64,000 nt of DNA from an uncultured Pelosinus sp. (GTDB lineage: Bacteria; Bacillota; Negativicutes; Sporomusales; Acetonemataceae): positions 4,904 to 68,903 of the forward strand of contig UQPB01000016.1 in assembly GCA_900542835.1 (NCBI GenBank), in the 5' to 3' direction. Under the pieces are notes generated by a model that saw only the letters and a program-made list of their open reading frames with translations, did no database searches and was not told the DNA's origin. Each line of letters starts with the position of its first letter. The first letter of the stretch is position 1. Below are positions 52,131-60,397 of this stretch, one piece after another. A program made the translations under genes and the position numbers.

Positions 52131-52229
52131 GAAGCCCTGTAACCAAAGGGGCTTGTTGCCCCAAAAGCCCCGCTTTCACGGAAGGGTATTTTCCGGTTGC
52201 GCCGACAATTTGTTAACAGCACGCTGGTT

Positions 52230-52310
52230 TCATAACCCCCGTGTGTACTTCGTGCACTCCGTGGCCTATATTCTCCCGCATTCCGGACTCTTGCTCCCCC
52301 GTTTTCATTC
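52230..52310. repeat. dispersed repeat, partial copy
   Basis: CTTCGTGCACTCCGTGG and CGCATTCCGGACT parallel the repeat at 7615-7650. It ends where the IS3 transposase remnant begins. Confidence 0.55.
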
Positions 52311-52418
52311 GAGGATCTTAACAACGCCATTGAGCAATATATCTACTTTCATAACTACGAACGTCTACAAAAGACAAGCAGTCTTAGTCCGATGAAGTTT
52401 CGAACCAAGACTGCTTAA
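52311..52418 (+). pseudogene. IS3-family transposase OrfB, C-terminal remnant
   Basis: The last 35 codons of an IS3-family integrase-type transposase remain: NNAIEQYIYFHNYERLQ followed by LSPMKFRTK and a stop, the conserved end of OrfB. The sequence after it (CTGTCTACCCGACAGGGGC, to about 52465) looks like the right terminal repeat of such an element. Everything upstream has been replaced by the dispersed repeat, so the element is dead. It marks the left edge of the AT-rich patch. Confidence 0.75.
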
Positions 52419-52522
52419 ACTTTTCTTTTTTACTCTGTCTACCCGACAGGGGCACTATATTGAGGGGTTGACCCGAAATCTTGAGCTGAAGCAGATCAGG
52501 GTTTTCAGGTATAACTTTAATC

Positions 52523-53926
52523 TCATGATTGCCCATCCGGAACTTCGGTTGCAGCCTCCTGAGGCCCATGATATTCCATCTCATTTTCAGGAAATTGGGG
52601 TGCGGCAGAGGTTGTTTTTCTGTGTTTCCATACAAATCGAATAAGGCACATCAGGAGCAAAGCTGCCCATGACAAGCCTTCCGCAAGAGCAATAATGCTA
52701 TTTCCGTATTGTGCGGACAGAGTATAAGTCAATAGGACTCGTACTCCCAATGCTGCAATACTTACGATACCGGTAAACACTACGTCCCCAACACCTTCGA
52801 GAAAACTTCTTACCGCGGTGGCGATACCAAACAGCAAATAGAACGGGGCAATGATACTAAAAAAGGTTTTACCGATAGCTGCTGATTCCTCTGTTACACC
52901 AAACATGGAAACCAAATTACCACCACTTGGTGCTACTGCTACCGTAAGTATAGTCGCAACAACTACCATGACGCCCATGCCAACAAAGGCCCCTCTTTTT
53001 GCCCGCTGATGGTTTTTTGCACCTGTATTTTGGGCTACTACTGTGGAAATACCGTAACCGAGATTAATAATCGGCAGCATAATTACTCCATCTACTCTGT
53101 AGGCGGCTGTAATAGCGGCCACGGTTTGCGCACCAAACCCATTCATGAAGTTTTGCAGCGTGAGATTTCCCACTGAATGGACGCTGGATTGGATCGCGGT
53201 CGGTAAGCTTAATGAAAGTCCCCGTCGCAGTATCTTCCCATCTATGCAATGCTTCCCAATACGGAATCTCATGAGGGTGTATTTTTTTGTAGAGTAGCAA
53301 ACTATAAATACAGCCATTAATACCTGTGCGATCACAGTCGAAACTGCCGCCCCAATCACGCCATACCGTAATACAACAACAAATAAAATATCAGTTAGGA
53401 TATTTATCAAAGAAGAGATCACGATAGCCCAAAATGACGTTTTGCTGTCTCCCATACCACGCAGTACGGCAGAATACACATTGTAGACTACAAGAAAGGG
53501 AATCCCCAGCAATATAATAAGCAAGTAGCTGCTTGCGTTCGCAAAAATAGCGTCAGGCGTTTGCAGGAGATGGAGAAGTGGTTTCATAAATATAATGCCC
53601 GCAATCACCGCAAGTAAAAACACTCCGCTCAGAACGACTGAAAAAGAGGACAGGACCTTTTTTAGTTCTGAATGCTCTCCGCTTCCGTATAACTGGCCGG
53701 ACAATACACAGATGCCCAATGAAAAGCCCGTAATCATCATAATGATGAGATTAGATATAGGAGTAGTTGATCCGATGGCAGCAAGCGAGAGCTCGCCCTC
53801 AACATTACCGACCATAAATGCATCCGACCAACTATACAGTTCCTGCAGCAATCCGCTAAGAAACAGAGGAAGGCTGAACTGAACCAGCACTTTTAAAAGA
53901 CTGCCCTGTGTCATATCCTTTGCCAT
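52523..53926 (-). CDS. MATE-family efflux transporter
   Basis: 467 residues from the ATG at 53926 (GGAGATAA before it). Twelve membrane segments in two related halves; WSDAFMVGNVEGELSLAAIG, YRVDGVIMLPIINLGYGIST and GSLLKVLVQFSLPLFLSGLL place it in the MATE (DinF/NorM-like) family. It exports drugs or metabolites using a Na+ or H+ gradient. The gene is clearly more AT-rich than its surroundings and sits between an IS3 remnant, a broken ABC gene and an ISAs1 element, so it was probably acquired by transfer. Confidence 0.9.
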   Translation of the reverse strand: MAKDMTQGSLLKVLVQFSLPLFLSGLLQELYSWSDAFMVGNVEGELSLAAIGSTTPISNLIIMMITGFSLGICVLSGQLYGSGEHSELKKVLSSFSVVLSGVFLLAVIAGIIFMKPLLHLLQTPDAIFANASSYLLIILLGIPFLVVYNVYSAVLRGMGDSKTSFWAIVISSLINILTDILFVVVLRYGVIGAAVSTVIAQVLMAVFIVCYSTKKYTLMRFRIGKHCIDGKILRRGLSLSLPTAIQSSVHSVGNLTLQNFMNGFGAQTVAAITAAYRVDGVIMLPIINLGYGISTVVAQNTGAKNHQRAKRGAFVGMGVMVVVATILTVAVAPSGGNLVSMFGVTEESAAIGKTFFSIIAPFYLLFGIATAVRSFLEGVGDVVFTGIVSIAALGVRVLLTYTLSAQYGNSIIALAEGLSWAALLLMCLIRFVWKHRKTTSAAPQFPENEMEYHGPQEAATEVPDGQS

Positions 53927-54029
53927 ACAAATTATCTCCATTGAAAAATACTTTAACATTGAAAAAGCATAAACCTGAACAGCATTTCTCATTTCCTGGT
54001 GGAATGCCTCAATATTAGATACAGAGGCC

Positions 54030-54218
54030 TCACCCGCTTCGTGAATTATTCAGCTTCTGTAATAGCGCCGCAAATTCAGAAACGGTACCACCTACCATTT
54101 CTAGGCCAAGAGCACTTGTTGGTTCATCAAAAAGCATTATTTCCGGCTCCATTGCAAGTGAACGGGTAATCGCGATTCGTTGCTTCTGCTTTGATGAAAC
54201 ATTTAATAAAAGTGGCAA
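54030..54218 (-). pseudogene. amino-acid ABC transporter ATPase, fragment
   Basis: A 62-codon stretch keeps QKQRIAITRSLAMEPEIMLF followed by DEPTSAL, the signature and Walker B of GlnQ-type ATPases, but the ABC signature LSGGQ is degraded to VSSKQ and Walker A is absent. After DEPTSAL the expected D-loop sequence is also changed (GLEMVGGT). It is a decayed fragment of a gene that was longer, lying upstream of the MATE gene on the same strand. Confidence 0.75.
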
Positions 54219-54318
54219 CCAAATCAGCCAACCACGTTGAGGTCTACTCCAAATCCATTCCTCCTTTTATCAAATAATCGTATTGGTATCAGAACAAAGA
54301 ATTTTTCTTATGATAAAA

Positions 54319-54362
54319 AGCACCTACCGTATGTAAGATTAGCCTTACATACGGTAGGTGCT
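54319..54362 (-). terminator. perfect 19-bp hairpin, terminator-like
   Basis: AGCACCTACCGTATGTAAG and its exact complement enclose 6 nt and are followed by TTTTTATC on the minus strand. It stands about 115 nt left of the ISAs1 element and would stop transcription coming from it. Confidence 0.7.
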
Positions 54363-54437
54363 CACCCGGTGACTCTTATTCGCAATTGATATTATAGCAA
54401 GTTTCTATATAAAATTCAAGCTGTAACCATTATAGCC

Positions 54438-55567
54438 TCACGGCCGTTTCATAAATATCCAAAACGTCCAAGAAGTGATAAACTCTTTGATACACGGCAT
54501 CAAGGATACGTGGAGCATAAACTGTCGGATGTGCTGATAATCGTTATGTGTGCGGTACTCTGTGGGTTAGATGAACTTGGAGATATCGTTTTGTATGCAC
54601 AAAAGCGGCAAGAATTTTTCACCAAGCAGTTTGGCATTGAAAGAACCCCGTCAAAGTCGACCTTAAGCCGGATTCTGAACATGGTTGACGGTGAAGTTGT
54701 AGGCGGTGTCATCGTGGAAATCATGCGCGAAACAGCGGGGAATACCGGAGCTGTTTTGGCAGTAGACGGAAAGACTATTCGTCGGACAGTAAAAGAAGGC
54801 AACCCCCATTCCGCGCTGCAAATTTTAACGGCGTATCTCACGGAAAGCGGCGTTGTATTAGGCCAACAATCTATTCATGAAAAGACGAATGAAATCCCGG
54901 TTTTTCAAGAAATGTTAGATGTTCTGAATATTTCAGGTAAGACGATTACGGCCGATGCCATGCATTGCCAAAAAGAAACCTGCCGCAAAATCATCAAGGG
55001 TGGCGGACACTATGTGTTTGGCCTGAAGGAAAATCACAAACGGTTATTTGACGATGTGGACTTGTTTTTCAAAAGTCAAATCAACCAGGAGGACCTGGAA
55101 TCCTTTCGGACAATAGAGAAAAATGCCGGACGGATTGAGGAGCGGATATGTCGAAAGATCACGGATATCTCATGGCTTGAGCAGCGGGAAAACTGGGCGG
55201 GGCTGCAAACCGTTTTTGAAGTAAGGCGGATTATCCAGACCAAGCATAGAATCAGCGATGAGACGTGTTACTATATTTCCGATCTAGACAAATCTGCCAA
55301 GGCTTTAATGCAAATTGCCCGTGAACACTGGAAGATTGAGTCATTACACTGGATGCTGGATGTTGTATTTTCGGAAGATGAATGTAAAATCCTTTCTGAA
55401 AACGGCCATAAAACGCTAAACGCTTTTCGCAAGCTTGCCCTGCTGATTCACAAGAGATACCTTGCGCAGCACCGCATTAAATCCAGCGTCAAATCTCATC
55501 TGCTTTCTTGTTTGTTGGACGACGGTTTGCTTCTTCGGCTTTTCCTGTTTTTATGAAACGGGCGTGA
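54438..55567 (+). mobile_element. ISAs1-family insertion sequence with 8-bp target duplication
   Basis: The element is about 1,130 bp. Terminal inverted repeats TCACGGCCGTTTCATAAA (54438-54455) and TTTATGAAACGGGCGTGA (55550-55567) differ at one base. TTATAGCC occurs directly on both outer sides (54430-54437 and 55568-55575), a target duplication in the 8-10 bp range usual for ISAs1. It carries one transposase gene filling almost the whole element. Confidence 0.88.
54510..55556 (+). CDS. ISAs1-family transposase
   Basis: 348 residues from a GTG at 54510; the frame is open back to the left repeat, so an earlier non-ATG start is possible. The N-terminal H-repeat-associated region is VLIIVMCAVLCG; the DDE residues lie in VLAVDGKTIRR, TADAMHCQKE and HWKIESLHWMLDV. 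No stop or frameshift is seen, so it may be active. It lacks the usual 20-30 residues before HKLSDV seen in full-length relatives unless translation starts further left. Confidence 0.9.
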   Translation: MEHKLSDVLIIVMCAVLCGLDELGDIVLYAQKRQEFFTKQFGIERTPSKSTLSRILNMVDGEVVGGVIVEIMRETAGNTGAVLAVDGKTIRRTVKEGNPHSALQILTAYLTESGVVLGQQSIHEKTNEIPVFQEMLDVLNISGKTITADAMHCQKETCRKIIKGGGHYVFGLKENHKRLFDDVDLFFKSQINQEDLESFRTIEKNAGRIEERICRKITDISWLEQRENWAGLQTVFEVRRIIQTKHRISDETCYYISDLDKSAKALMQIAREHWKIESLHWMLDVVFSEDECKILSENGHKTLNAFRKLALLIHKRYLAQHRIKSSVKSHLLSCLLDDGLLLRLFLFL

Positions 55568-55607
55568 TTATAGCCTTTCCTCATATTGCCCCACCATCAG
55601 CAACGGC

Positions 55608-55643
55608 AAGGCCGGGACAGCATTTTGTCCCGGCCTTGTTTTT
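55608..55643 (+). terminator. terminator downstream of the IS
   Basis: AAGGCCGGGACA pairs with TGTCCCGGCCTT, followed by GTTTTTT. It lies 33 nt beyond the target duplication and belongs to the host DNA. Confidence 0.85.
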
Positions 55644-55671
55644 TGGATTTATGTACATATGTACCCTATTG

Positions 55672-55708
55672 AAAAAAACAAGGGCGCGAACCGTAAGATT
55701 CGCGCCCC
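55672..55708 (-). terminator. terminator of the coiled-coil gene
   Basis: GGGCGCGAA pairs with TTCGCGCCC around 8 nt and is followed by TTGTTTTTTT in the minus-strand transcript, just after the gene at 55722. Confidence 0.85.
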
Positions 55709-55721
55709 TGGGTATGTTTAT

Positions 55722-56075
55722 TTACTTTGCCCGACTTAGCTGTCTGATATCCTGTTCGTGTTCACTCGCTTTACGGACAAGGAATATGACATCGCTCGCC
55801 ATACGCTCAACCTGTTCATGCGTCTTGGCCGCGTTCGCCCCGAGGTGATCCACCTTACCCTCAAGCTGATTCACCTTACCCTCAAGCTTGGCCAACGTAT
55901 GCCCCATACCGTGTACCTGGGCATTAATCTCTTCCGTCCAGTTGACCAGCCCTTTGGTGACCTGGACATTCTCATCCAGCGTGGTCTTGATCTGCCTGAC
56001 CTCTTCAAATAGCTGCTTCTGTCCGTCAAATAGCTGCTTCTGCCCGTCAAGCAGCTGCTGCAGTATTTTTTCCAT
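55722..56075 (-). CDS. small coiled-coil protein, 117 aa, unknown function
   Basis: The ATG at 56075 has AAAGGGGG six nt before it. It begins MEKILQQLLDGQKQLF with a direct repeat (DGQKQLFDGQKQLFEEV), followed by long helices with heptads; LAKLEGKVNQLEGKVDHL is a second repeat. It has no signal peptide, no membrane segment and no Cys, and it should form coiled-coil bundles in the cytoplasm. The start resembles the 66-aa protein at 63543-63743 (MERLLQQLV), so the two are probably relatives. A TGCTATAAT extended -10 site lies upstream. Confidence 0.75.
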   Translation of the reverse strand: MEKILQQLLDGQKQLFDGQKQLFEEVRQIKTTLDENVQVTKGLVNWTEEINAQVHGMGHTLAKLEGKVNQLEGKVDHLGANAAKTHEQVERMASDVIFLVRKASEHEQDIRQLSRAK

Positions 56076-56116
56076 GCCCATCCCCCTTTGGGTTTCATGC
56101 CGTTCCATTTTGCTTT

Positions 56117-56122
56117 ATTATA
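56117..56122 (-). promoter_or_regulatory. extended -10 promoter of the coiled-coil gene
   Basis: On the minus strand TGTGCTATAAT contains a perfect -10 with the TGn extension. The same TGCTATAAT occurs at 63839-63844 in front of the related gene. No clear -35 is seen. Confidence 0.6.
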
Positions 56123-56219
56123 GCACAAAACGTTACCGGGTCATATAGCTTGCCAATCCTTTTTCAACCAGCTACAAAGCGTCCGTCATCCTGCCGCATC
56201 GTTGATCAATAGGTAGAAT

Positions 56220-56340
56220 CTCAGGCTCTTCCCTCTGTGCCCTCCGCGTATCCTCCGTGTCCTCCGTGGAGTCATGCTTTCGCTCTTTGCCTCTTCCTCA
56301 TCACGGCGACAGTTCGATGCCTCGCCCTTCTCCGCGGCTA
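56220..56340. repeat. dispersed CTCCGTG-rich intergenic repeat
   Basis: TCTGTGCCCTCCGCG, CCTCCGTGTCCTCCGTGG and TCACGGCGACAG, in this order, match the minus strand of 7395-7510 over about 110 bp. It fills the gap between the coiled-coil gene and the glycan operon end. Confidence 0.7.
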
Positions 56341-56359
56341 GTCTCCTATCCCGGCTCCA

Positions 56360-57223
56360 TCAGCCTGGCGGCAGCTGGTTCATGGCCTCCAGATGCCGCG
56401 CCACCGAGGTAAAGCGGAAGGTTCGCAGCATGGCTGCCAGTTTGGATTTAGTGCCGCCGATGCCGCAATAGTGGATGAACGCTTCCAGTGGCGGCAGTGT
56501 TAAGCGCCGCTCCGTCGGGTCGATTTCGCGGGGATGCAGGTAAACGATACCGCAGCGGCCCTGGCGGTTGACGGCGCGGATTGCCTGCTTGATGAAAAAG
56601 GCCGGGAAAAAGCGGAAGTAAAAGCCGCCGGCAAAGCCGATATTCTTGCCGCCCAGCCGCCAAACCGACGACGGCACCTCGTACAAATTCAGCTGCCTGC
56701 CGTTAACCCGCGGCCGGTGAATTGCCAGCGGCGCCTGCGGTATGCCATAGAGGAAGGTTTTGACCGGAAATATACTGGCGTCATAGGTCAGCCCCAATTC
56801 CTCCAGCGCCTCCAGATAATCCAGATTCGCCTCAACAATCGACCAGGACGGCGCCCGGTAGCCTTGAACCCGCACACCGGCGGCATCCTCCAGGATTGCG
56901 ACCGATTTTTGCACATCAGCCTTAAACGCGGCCCGTGTCTGCCGATAGGCCAGATGATGGCTGTAGCCGTGGGACGCGACCTCATGTCCCTGCCGGACAA
57001 TGTCCCTGATCACCTCCGGATAGTCCTCGCCGATACAGCCAAGGACAAAGAAGGTCGCCTTGGCGCCGCTGTCGTCGCACATGCGCAGCAGCGTTTCCAT
57101 CTGGGCCCGGAAATTCGAGCCCTGGCCCCGGAACGCGTCCGGATTCACCGTATCATAATTGGCGTGAAACCATTCCTCCACATCAAAGGTGAGGATATTG
57201 GCCGCCGTTTCCCCGCTACTCAC
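56360..57223 (-). CDS. polysaccharide deacetylase (XrtA/PEP-CTERM-locus type)
   Basis: 287 residues from a GTG at 57223; a TTG at 57247 is an alternative start. The NodB domain shows TFDVEEWFHANY (catalytic Asp), the HGYSHHLAY metal His pair and GYRAPSWS. The C-terminal GIVYLHPREIDP and the following helix match the extra domain (DUF3473) of deacetylases found in exosortase-linked exopolysaccharide loci. It removes N-acetyl groups from a surface glycan. It is the last gene of a seven-gene minus-strand operon and overlaps the methyltransferase gene by 8 bp. No exosortase gene is present here. Confidence 0.87.
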   Translation of the reverse strand: MSSGETAANILTFDVEEWFHANYDTVNPDAFRGQGSNFRAQMETLLRMCDDSGAKATFFVLGCIGEDYPEVIRDIVRQGHEVASHGYSHHLAYRQTRAAFKADVQKSVAILEDAAGVRVQGYRAPSWSIVEANLDYLEALEELGLTYDASIFPVKTFLYGIPQAPLAIHRPRVNGRQLNLYEVPSSVWRLGGKNIGFAGGFYFRFFPAFFIKQAIRAVNRQGRCGIVYLHPREIDPTERRLTLPPLEAFIHYCGIGGTKSKLAAMLRTFRFTSVARHLEAMNQLPPG

Positions 57224-57881
57224 GCCGCTTGCGCCCTTTGATCGCAAACGATGTGCAGAAATAATCCGACCAGCCGCCGCTGTCGCGGCTGGCGCTCACA
57301 AACCGGAACGGATGATAGTATTTAAGAAATTCGACCTCTGCCACGCCACAGGCGGCAAAGGAACGGCACAGTTCGTCCATACCGTACATGCGGTCAAATT
57401 TTTTCTGCCGCTCAAACAGGCGCAGCAGGCGGCGCTGCAGCGACTGCTGATGCAGCGTCTGCACCAGCAGCGTCCCGCCCGGCTTGACAACCCGCGCCAG
57501 TTCCCGGATCACCGGCTGATAGGCTTCAATCAGCTGGATAACGCCGATGCATAAAACCAGATCAAAGCTATTGTCGGCAAAGTGCAGCGCCGTTAAATCA
57601 TCATTCGAGGTTTCGAGCCCGCGAGCGGCGGCGAATTGCAGGCTATTCACGGAAAAATCCACCCCACAGACGCGGTTGGCGGCGGTCAGCGGTTCACTGA
57701 AGGCGCCAACGCCACAGCCGGCGTCAAGGATCTGCTGCCCCTGCAGCTCCCCCAGCCAGCGCAGGATATGCTCCCGCTGCATGAAAAAGCTTTTATCGTC
57801 AAAATAATCGGACGCCTTTACTGACGCGCCGTGACGCTCGGCTTTCTGGTCGAAATAGTGTTGCCAGTTGCTGTTGCTCAT
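57216..57881 (-). CDS. class I SAM-dependent methyltransferase
   Basis: 222 residues from the ATG at 57881 (GGGGAG nine nt before). Motif I is ILDAGCGVGAFS, motif II region LDLVLCIGVIQ-like (FDLVLCIGVIQLIE) and post-motif VVKPGGTLLVQT. The acceptor is unknown; in this operon a sugar or lipid-linked glycan is plausible (inference). It overlaps the deacetylase start and follows the acyltransferase by 30 nt. Confidence 0.82.
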   Translation of the reverse strand: MSNSNWQHYFDQKAERHGASVKASDYFDDKSFFMQREHILRWLGELQGQQILDAGCGVGAFSEPLTAANRVCGVDFSVNSLQFAAARGLETSNDDLTALHFADNSFDLVLCIGVIQLIEAYQPVIRELARVVKPGGTLLVQTLHQQSLQRRLLRLFERQKKFDRMYGMDELCRSFAACGVAEVEFLKYYHPFRFVSASRDSGGWSDYFCTSFAIKGRKRRE

Positions 57882-57911
57882 TGCTGTCATCTCCCCAAAC
57901 CAAATAGCCGC

Positions 57912-58955
57912 TTACGGAAGCACATAACGGATCAGACGCGGGCCGGCCCGGCCGGTAATAAACGCCGGCGCCGCCCGCCACAATTTAACGGCCAAATCAA
58001 ACCGGCTGCGGCCGGGCGGAGCATAACCGCTTTCACTATACAGCAGGTAGCGGAGCTGGCAGGGTTCGGCCCCCCACTGCCGCTTATAGGCGTAGGTCCC
58101 CGAGCCCGCCGGTGACCGCCCCAGATCCAGGCGGCGCAGGCCGCAGCGGATTCCCAGCCGCACCGCCTCCCAATACATAAAATTATTCAGGTATTTGGCG
58201 TTATACTCGACGGCGTTGGCGCCATACGGATAATACAGGGTCTGGTCGCCCGGACTGAGCAGCAGCAGCATACCGCCCACCACCCGGCCGCTGTCGCGGT
58301 CAAGCACGGACAGCAGCCGGGCCGCGTCCGGCAGATACTGAAAAAACCGTTCAAAAAAGGCCAGCGCCGGCGCCGGTGATCCCAGCTGCTTCATCCGTCT
58401 CACATAAACCCGGTAAAAAGCTTCCAGATGCCCCGGATCAAACGAAACCGCAAACCAGTTGTTGCGGTATACCTTGCGAACATGATTGCGGTTGCCCGCG
58501 GTCGACAGCGCCAGCACCTGCTCCTCGTCCGCCGCCAGCGGCAGACTGAAGCTGTACTGATCGGCAGCCGCCTGCCAGCCCGGCTCATCCCAGTCCTGGT
58601 CCTTCAGCCGCATTTCCAGATACGCCAGCCGGCGCTGCGCGCACAAAGCGGGCAGGCTGGTTTGCGCAAACCGCCGCGCCGCCCCGCTGACGGCGCAAAT
58701 ATCGAGATAATTGACAAATGGCAGCGAGACAGCGGCCCGGCGCAAGCCGAGATTGCGCCCTTCAACCAGCGGCAGCAGCGCGCAGACCCGTTCATCACGG
58801 TCAAGAACAGCGTGATAGAGACAGCGATAGCCGAATGATTCCAGCAGAATCCGCCGAAAGGCGGTGGTATGATAAATCGAGCCCGCTGCCGCCGCCAGGC
58901 GGTCCCATTCCCCGGCCATCGACGGCTGATAAGCAACGCAGTTGAACAGTTCCAT
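57912..58955 (-). CDS. FemAB-like GNAT acyltransferase
   Basis: 347 residues. The C-terminal half is the GNAT_acetyltransf_6/FemAB fold: NRNHVRKVYRN, GGMLLLLSPGDQTLYYPYGA, NNFMYWEAVRLGIRCGLRRL, then DLGRSPAGSGTYAYKRQWGA. This is the pattern of the FemAB proteins linked with PEP-CTERM/XrtA exopolysaccharide loci. It likely transfers an aminoacyl or acyl group to a sugar or peptide. It lies between the small transporter gene (3 nt) and the methyltransferase in the same operon. Confidence 0.83.
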   Translation of the reverse strand: MELFNCVAYQPSMAGEWDRLAAAAGSIYHTTAFRRILLESFGYRCLYHAVLDRDERVCALLPLVEGRNLGLRRAAVSLPFVNYLDICAVSGAARRFAQTSLPALCAQRRLAYLEMRLKDQDWDEPGWQAAADQYSFSLPLAADEEQVLALSTAGNRNHVRKVYRNNWFAVSFDPGHLEAFYRVYVRRMKQLGSPAPALAFFERFFQYLPDAARLLSVLDRDSGRVVGGMLLLLSPGDQTLYYPYGANAVEYNAKYLNNFMYWEAVRLGIRCGLRRLDLGRSPAGSGTYAYKRQWGAEPCQLRYLLYSESGYAPPGRSRFDLAVKLWRAAPAFITGRAGPRLIRYVLP

Positions 58956-58958
58956 ATC

Positions 58959-59312
58959 TTATCCTCTCAGCCAAAAAACGACGCCGGTCATAATCAAGCC
59001 GCAGCCGATCCAGCGCGACACACTGATCTGCTCCTGGAAAATCAGCAGCGACACGGCCAGCAGCAGCAGATATTGGATACTGGAGACAAAGGTTACATAG
59101 CTGAGGTCAAACCGCGACAGACAGTATACCCACAGCACCGCCGCCAGCGCGTAGCTGACAAATCCGGCAATAATCAGCGGCGACAGTAAATAGCCCAGCG
59201 CAATTGCCGTCAGACCGCCTTCAAAATTAATGCCGCGGCTGCCAAGCTTCAGCAGGGTGCTGGCCGCCACTGTCAGCGTGACACTGATCAAAAGCCACAC
59301 ATAATTCATCAT
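58959..59312 (-). CDS. SMR/EamA-like four-helix transporter (ArnE-like flippase)
   Basis: 117 residues, four membrane segments. It has the small multidrug resistance layout with YALAAVLWVYCLSRFDLSYV, typical of EamA-half proteins such as ArnE/ArnF that flip undecaprenyl-phosphate sugars. Next to a GT2 enzyme and a GT-C transferase, a lipid-linked sugar flippase is the best reading (inference from context). It overlaps the DUF2304 gene by 4 bp (ATGA). Confidence 0.77.
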   Translation of the reverse strand: MMNYVWLLISVTLTVAASTLLKLGSRGINFEGGLTAIALGYLLSPLIIAGFVSYALAAVLWVYCLSRFDLSYVTFVSSIQYLLLLAVSLLIFQEQISVSRWIGCGLIMTGVVFWLRG

Positions 59313-59686
59313 CGTTGTTGATCCACTTTCTTTTCCAACTCTTCCAGCCGCAGCTTGGTCAATCCAAGTTCCTGGGTCAGAGCCTGGTTTTTCTGATTCA
59401 AACTGGTGATGCTGACACTCATATTGAGCAGCAGCAAATAGGCAAACGCGATCAGGATGGCAAAAAACGCCGAGGGCGCATAGCCAACGCCGAGAAACGC
59501 CGATATATCGTCAAACAGCTCGCGATAGACCGATAAGCTTAATATAAACATGCCGACAAAAAACCAGACCAGCGCGTATTTCTCTCTGATCAATCGCTGC
59601 CGGACCAGCAGCAGCACCGAAACCAGCAGCAGCAGGCTGAAGCCGATGCCCAAAAGCTGAATCAGGTCAATAATTAAGCCTGTCAT
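59309..59686 (-). CDS. DUF2304 membrane protein
   Basis: 125 residues from the ATG at 59686, which shares one base with the upstream stop (TAATG). Three hydrophobic segments are followed by a charged C-terminal coiled coil (NQALTQELGLTKLRLEELEK). REKYALVWFFVGMFILSLSV matches the DUF2304 pattern. DUF2304 genes are usually beside a polyprenyl-phosphate GT2 gene, as here, and may help anchor that enzyme at the membrane; its function is unproven. Confidence 0.8.
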   Translation of the reverse strand: MTGLIIDLIQLLGIGFSLLLLVSVLLLVRQRLIREKYALVWFFVGMFILSLSVYRELFDDISAFLGVGYAPSAFFAILIAFAYLLLLNMSVSITSLNQKNQALTQELGLTKLRLEELEKKVDQQR

Positions 59687-60393
59687 TATCCGGCCCTTCC
59701 CCTGCGCGTACAGGAACAAAAAATCGTCAGCAGCACCTTAGCCATATAATACGGACTCTTCAGCAGCGTAATCGAGGATTCGCCCTGCTGCCGCGGTCGC
59801 ATCGCCACCCCCACCTCGCACAGCCGCAGTCCGTACTTATGCAGTAGAATAATCGCGTCCGGCTCCGGATAATCATTGGAGTAAAAACAGGACAGCAGTT
59901 CGATGCAGCGGCGGTTATACAGCCGGAATCCCGAGGTACTGTCGCTGACCCTGGCGCGGATCAGCAGTTGAAATAAATACTCAAAGAATTTGATGCCGCA
60001 GCGTCTGGCCCAGGTGGTGCGAAACGAGCGCACCTCCAGAAACCGTGAGCCGATGACCATATCGCAGCCGTTTTGCCGCATCGTCGCCGCCAGCTTGCGC
60101 ACCTCGCCGGCAATGTGCTGCCCGTCGCCGTCAATCTGCACCAGATAATCATAGCCGGCGTCACGGGCATATTTGAACCCGGTCTGAACCGCGCCGCCAA
60201 TGCCGAGATTGCAGGGCAGATCAACAACCTTAACGCCGGCAACCGACCGTGCCGCCGCGGAGGTAGCGTCACTGGAACAATCATTCACCACCAGAATATC
60301 GACCTCAGGCAGGCTGGTCTGGACATCGCGAATCACCTGTACGACATTGTTCCGCTCATTAAAGGCCGGTATGACAACCAGTGTTCTTGCCAT
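59686..60393 (-). CDS. GT2 glycosyltransferase, polyprenyl-phosphate sugar synthase type
   Basis: 235 residues from the ATG at 60393 (GGAG upstream); a longer frame upstream lies in the neighbouring gene. VVIPAFNERNNV opens the GT-A domain, VVNDCSSDAT follows, and QIDGDGQH is the metal-binding DxD. The length and GSRFLEVRSF match dolichol/undecaprenyl-phosphate mannose or glucose synthases. It should make a lipid-phosphate sugar on the inner membrane face for the GT-C enzyme encoded directly upstream. Confidence 0.88.
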   Translation of the reverse strand: MARTLVVIPAFNERNNVVQVIRDVQTSLPEVDILVVNDCSSDATSAAARSVAGVKVVDLPCNLGIGGAVQTGFKYARDAGYDYLVQIDGDGQHIAGEVRKLAATMRQNGCDMVIGSRFLEVRSFRTTWARRCGIKFFEYLFQLLIRARVSDSTSGFRLYNRRCIELLSCFYSNDYPEPDAIILLHKYGLRLCEVGVAMRPRQQGESSITLLKSPYYMAKVLLTIFCSCTRRGRAG

Positions 60394-60397
60394 TTTG

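Noticed and set aside
52384..52635. Minus-strand frame of 83 codons overlapping the MATE 3' end
   Set aside because: It reads the opposite strand of the IS3 transposase remnant and an alternative frame of the MATE tail; the plus-strand IS3 reading explains the conserved part.
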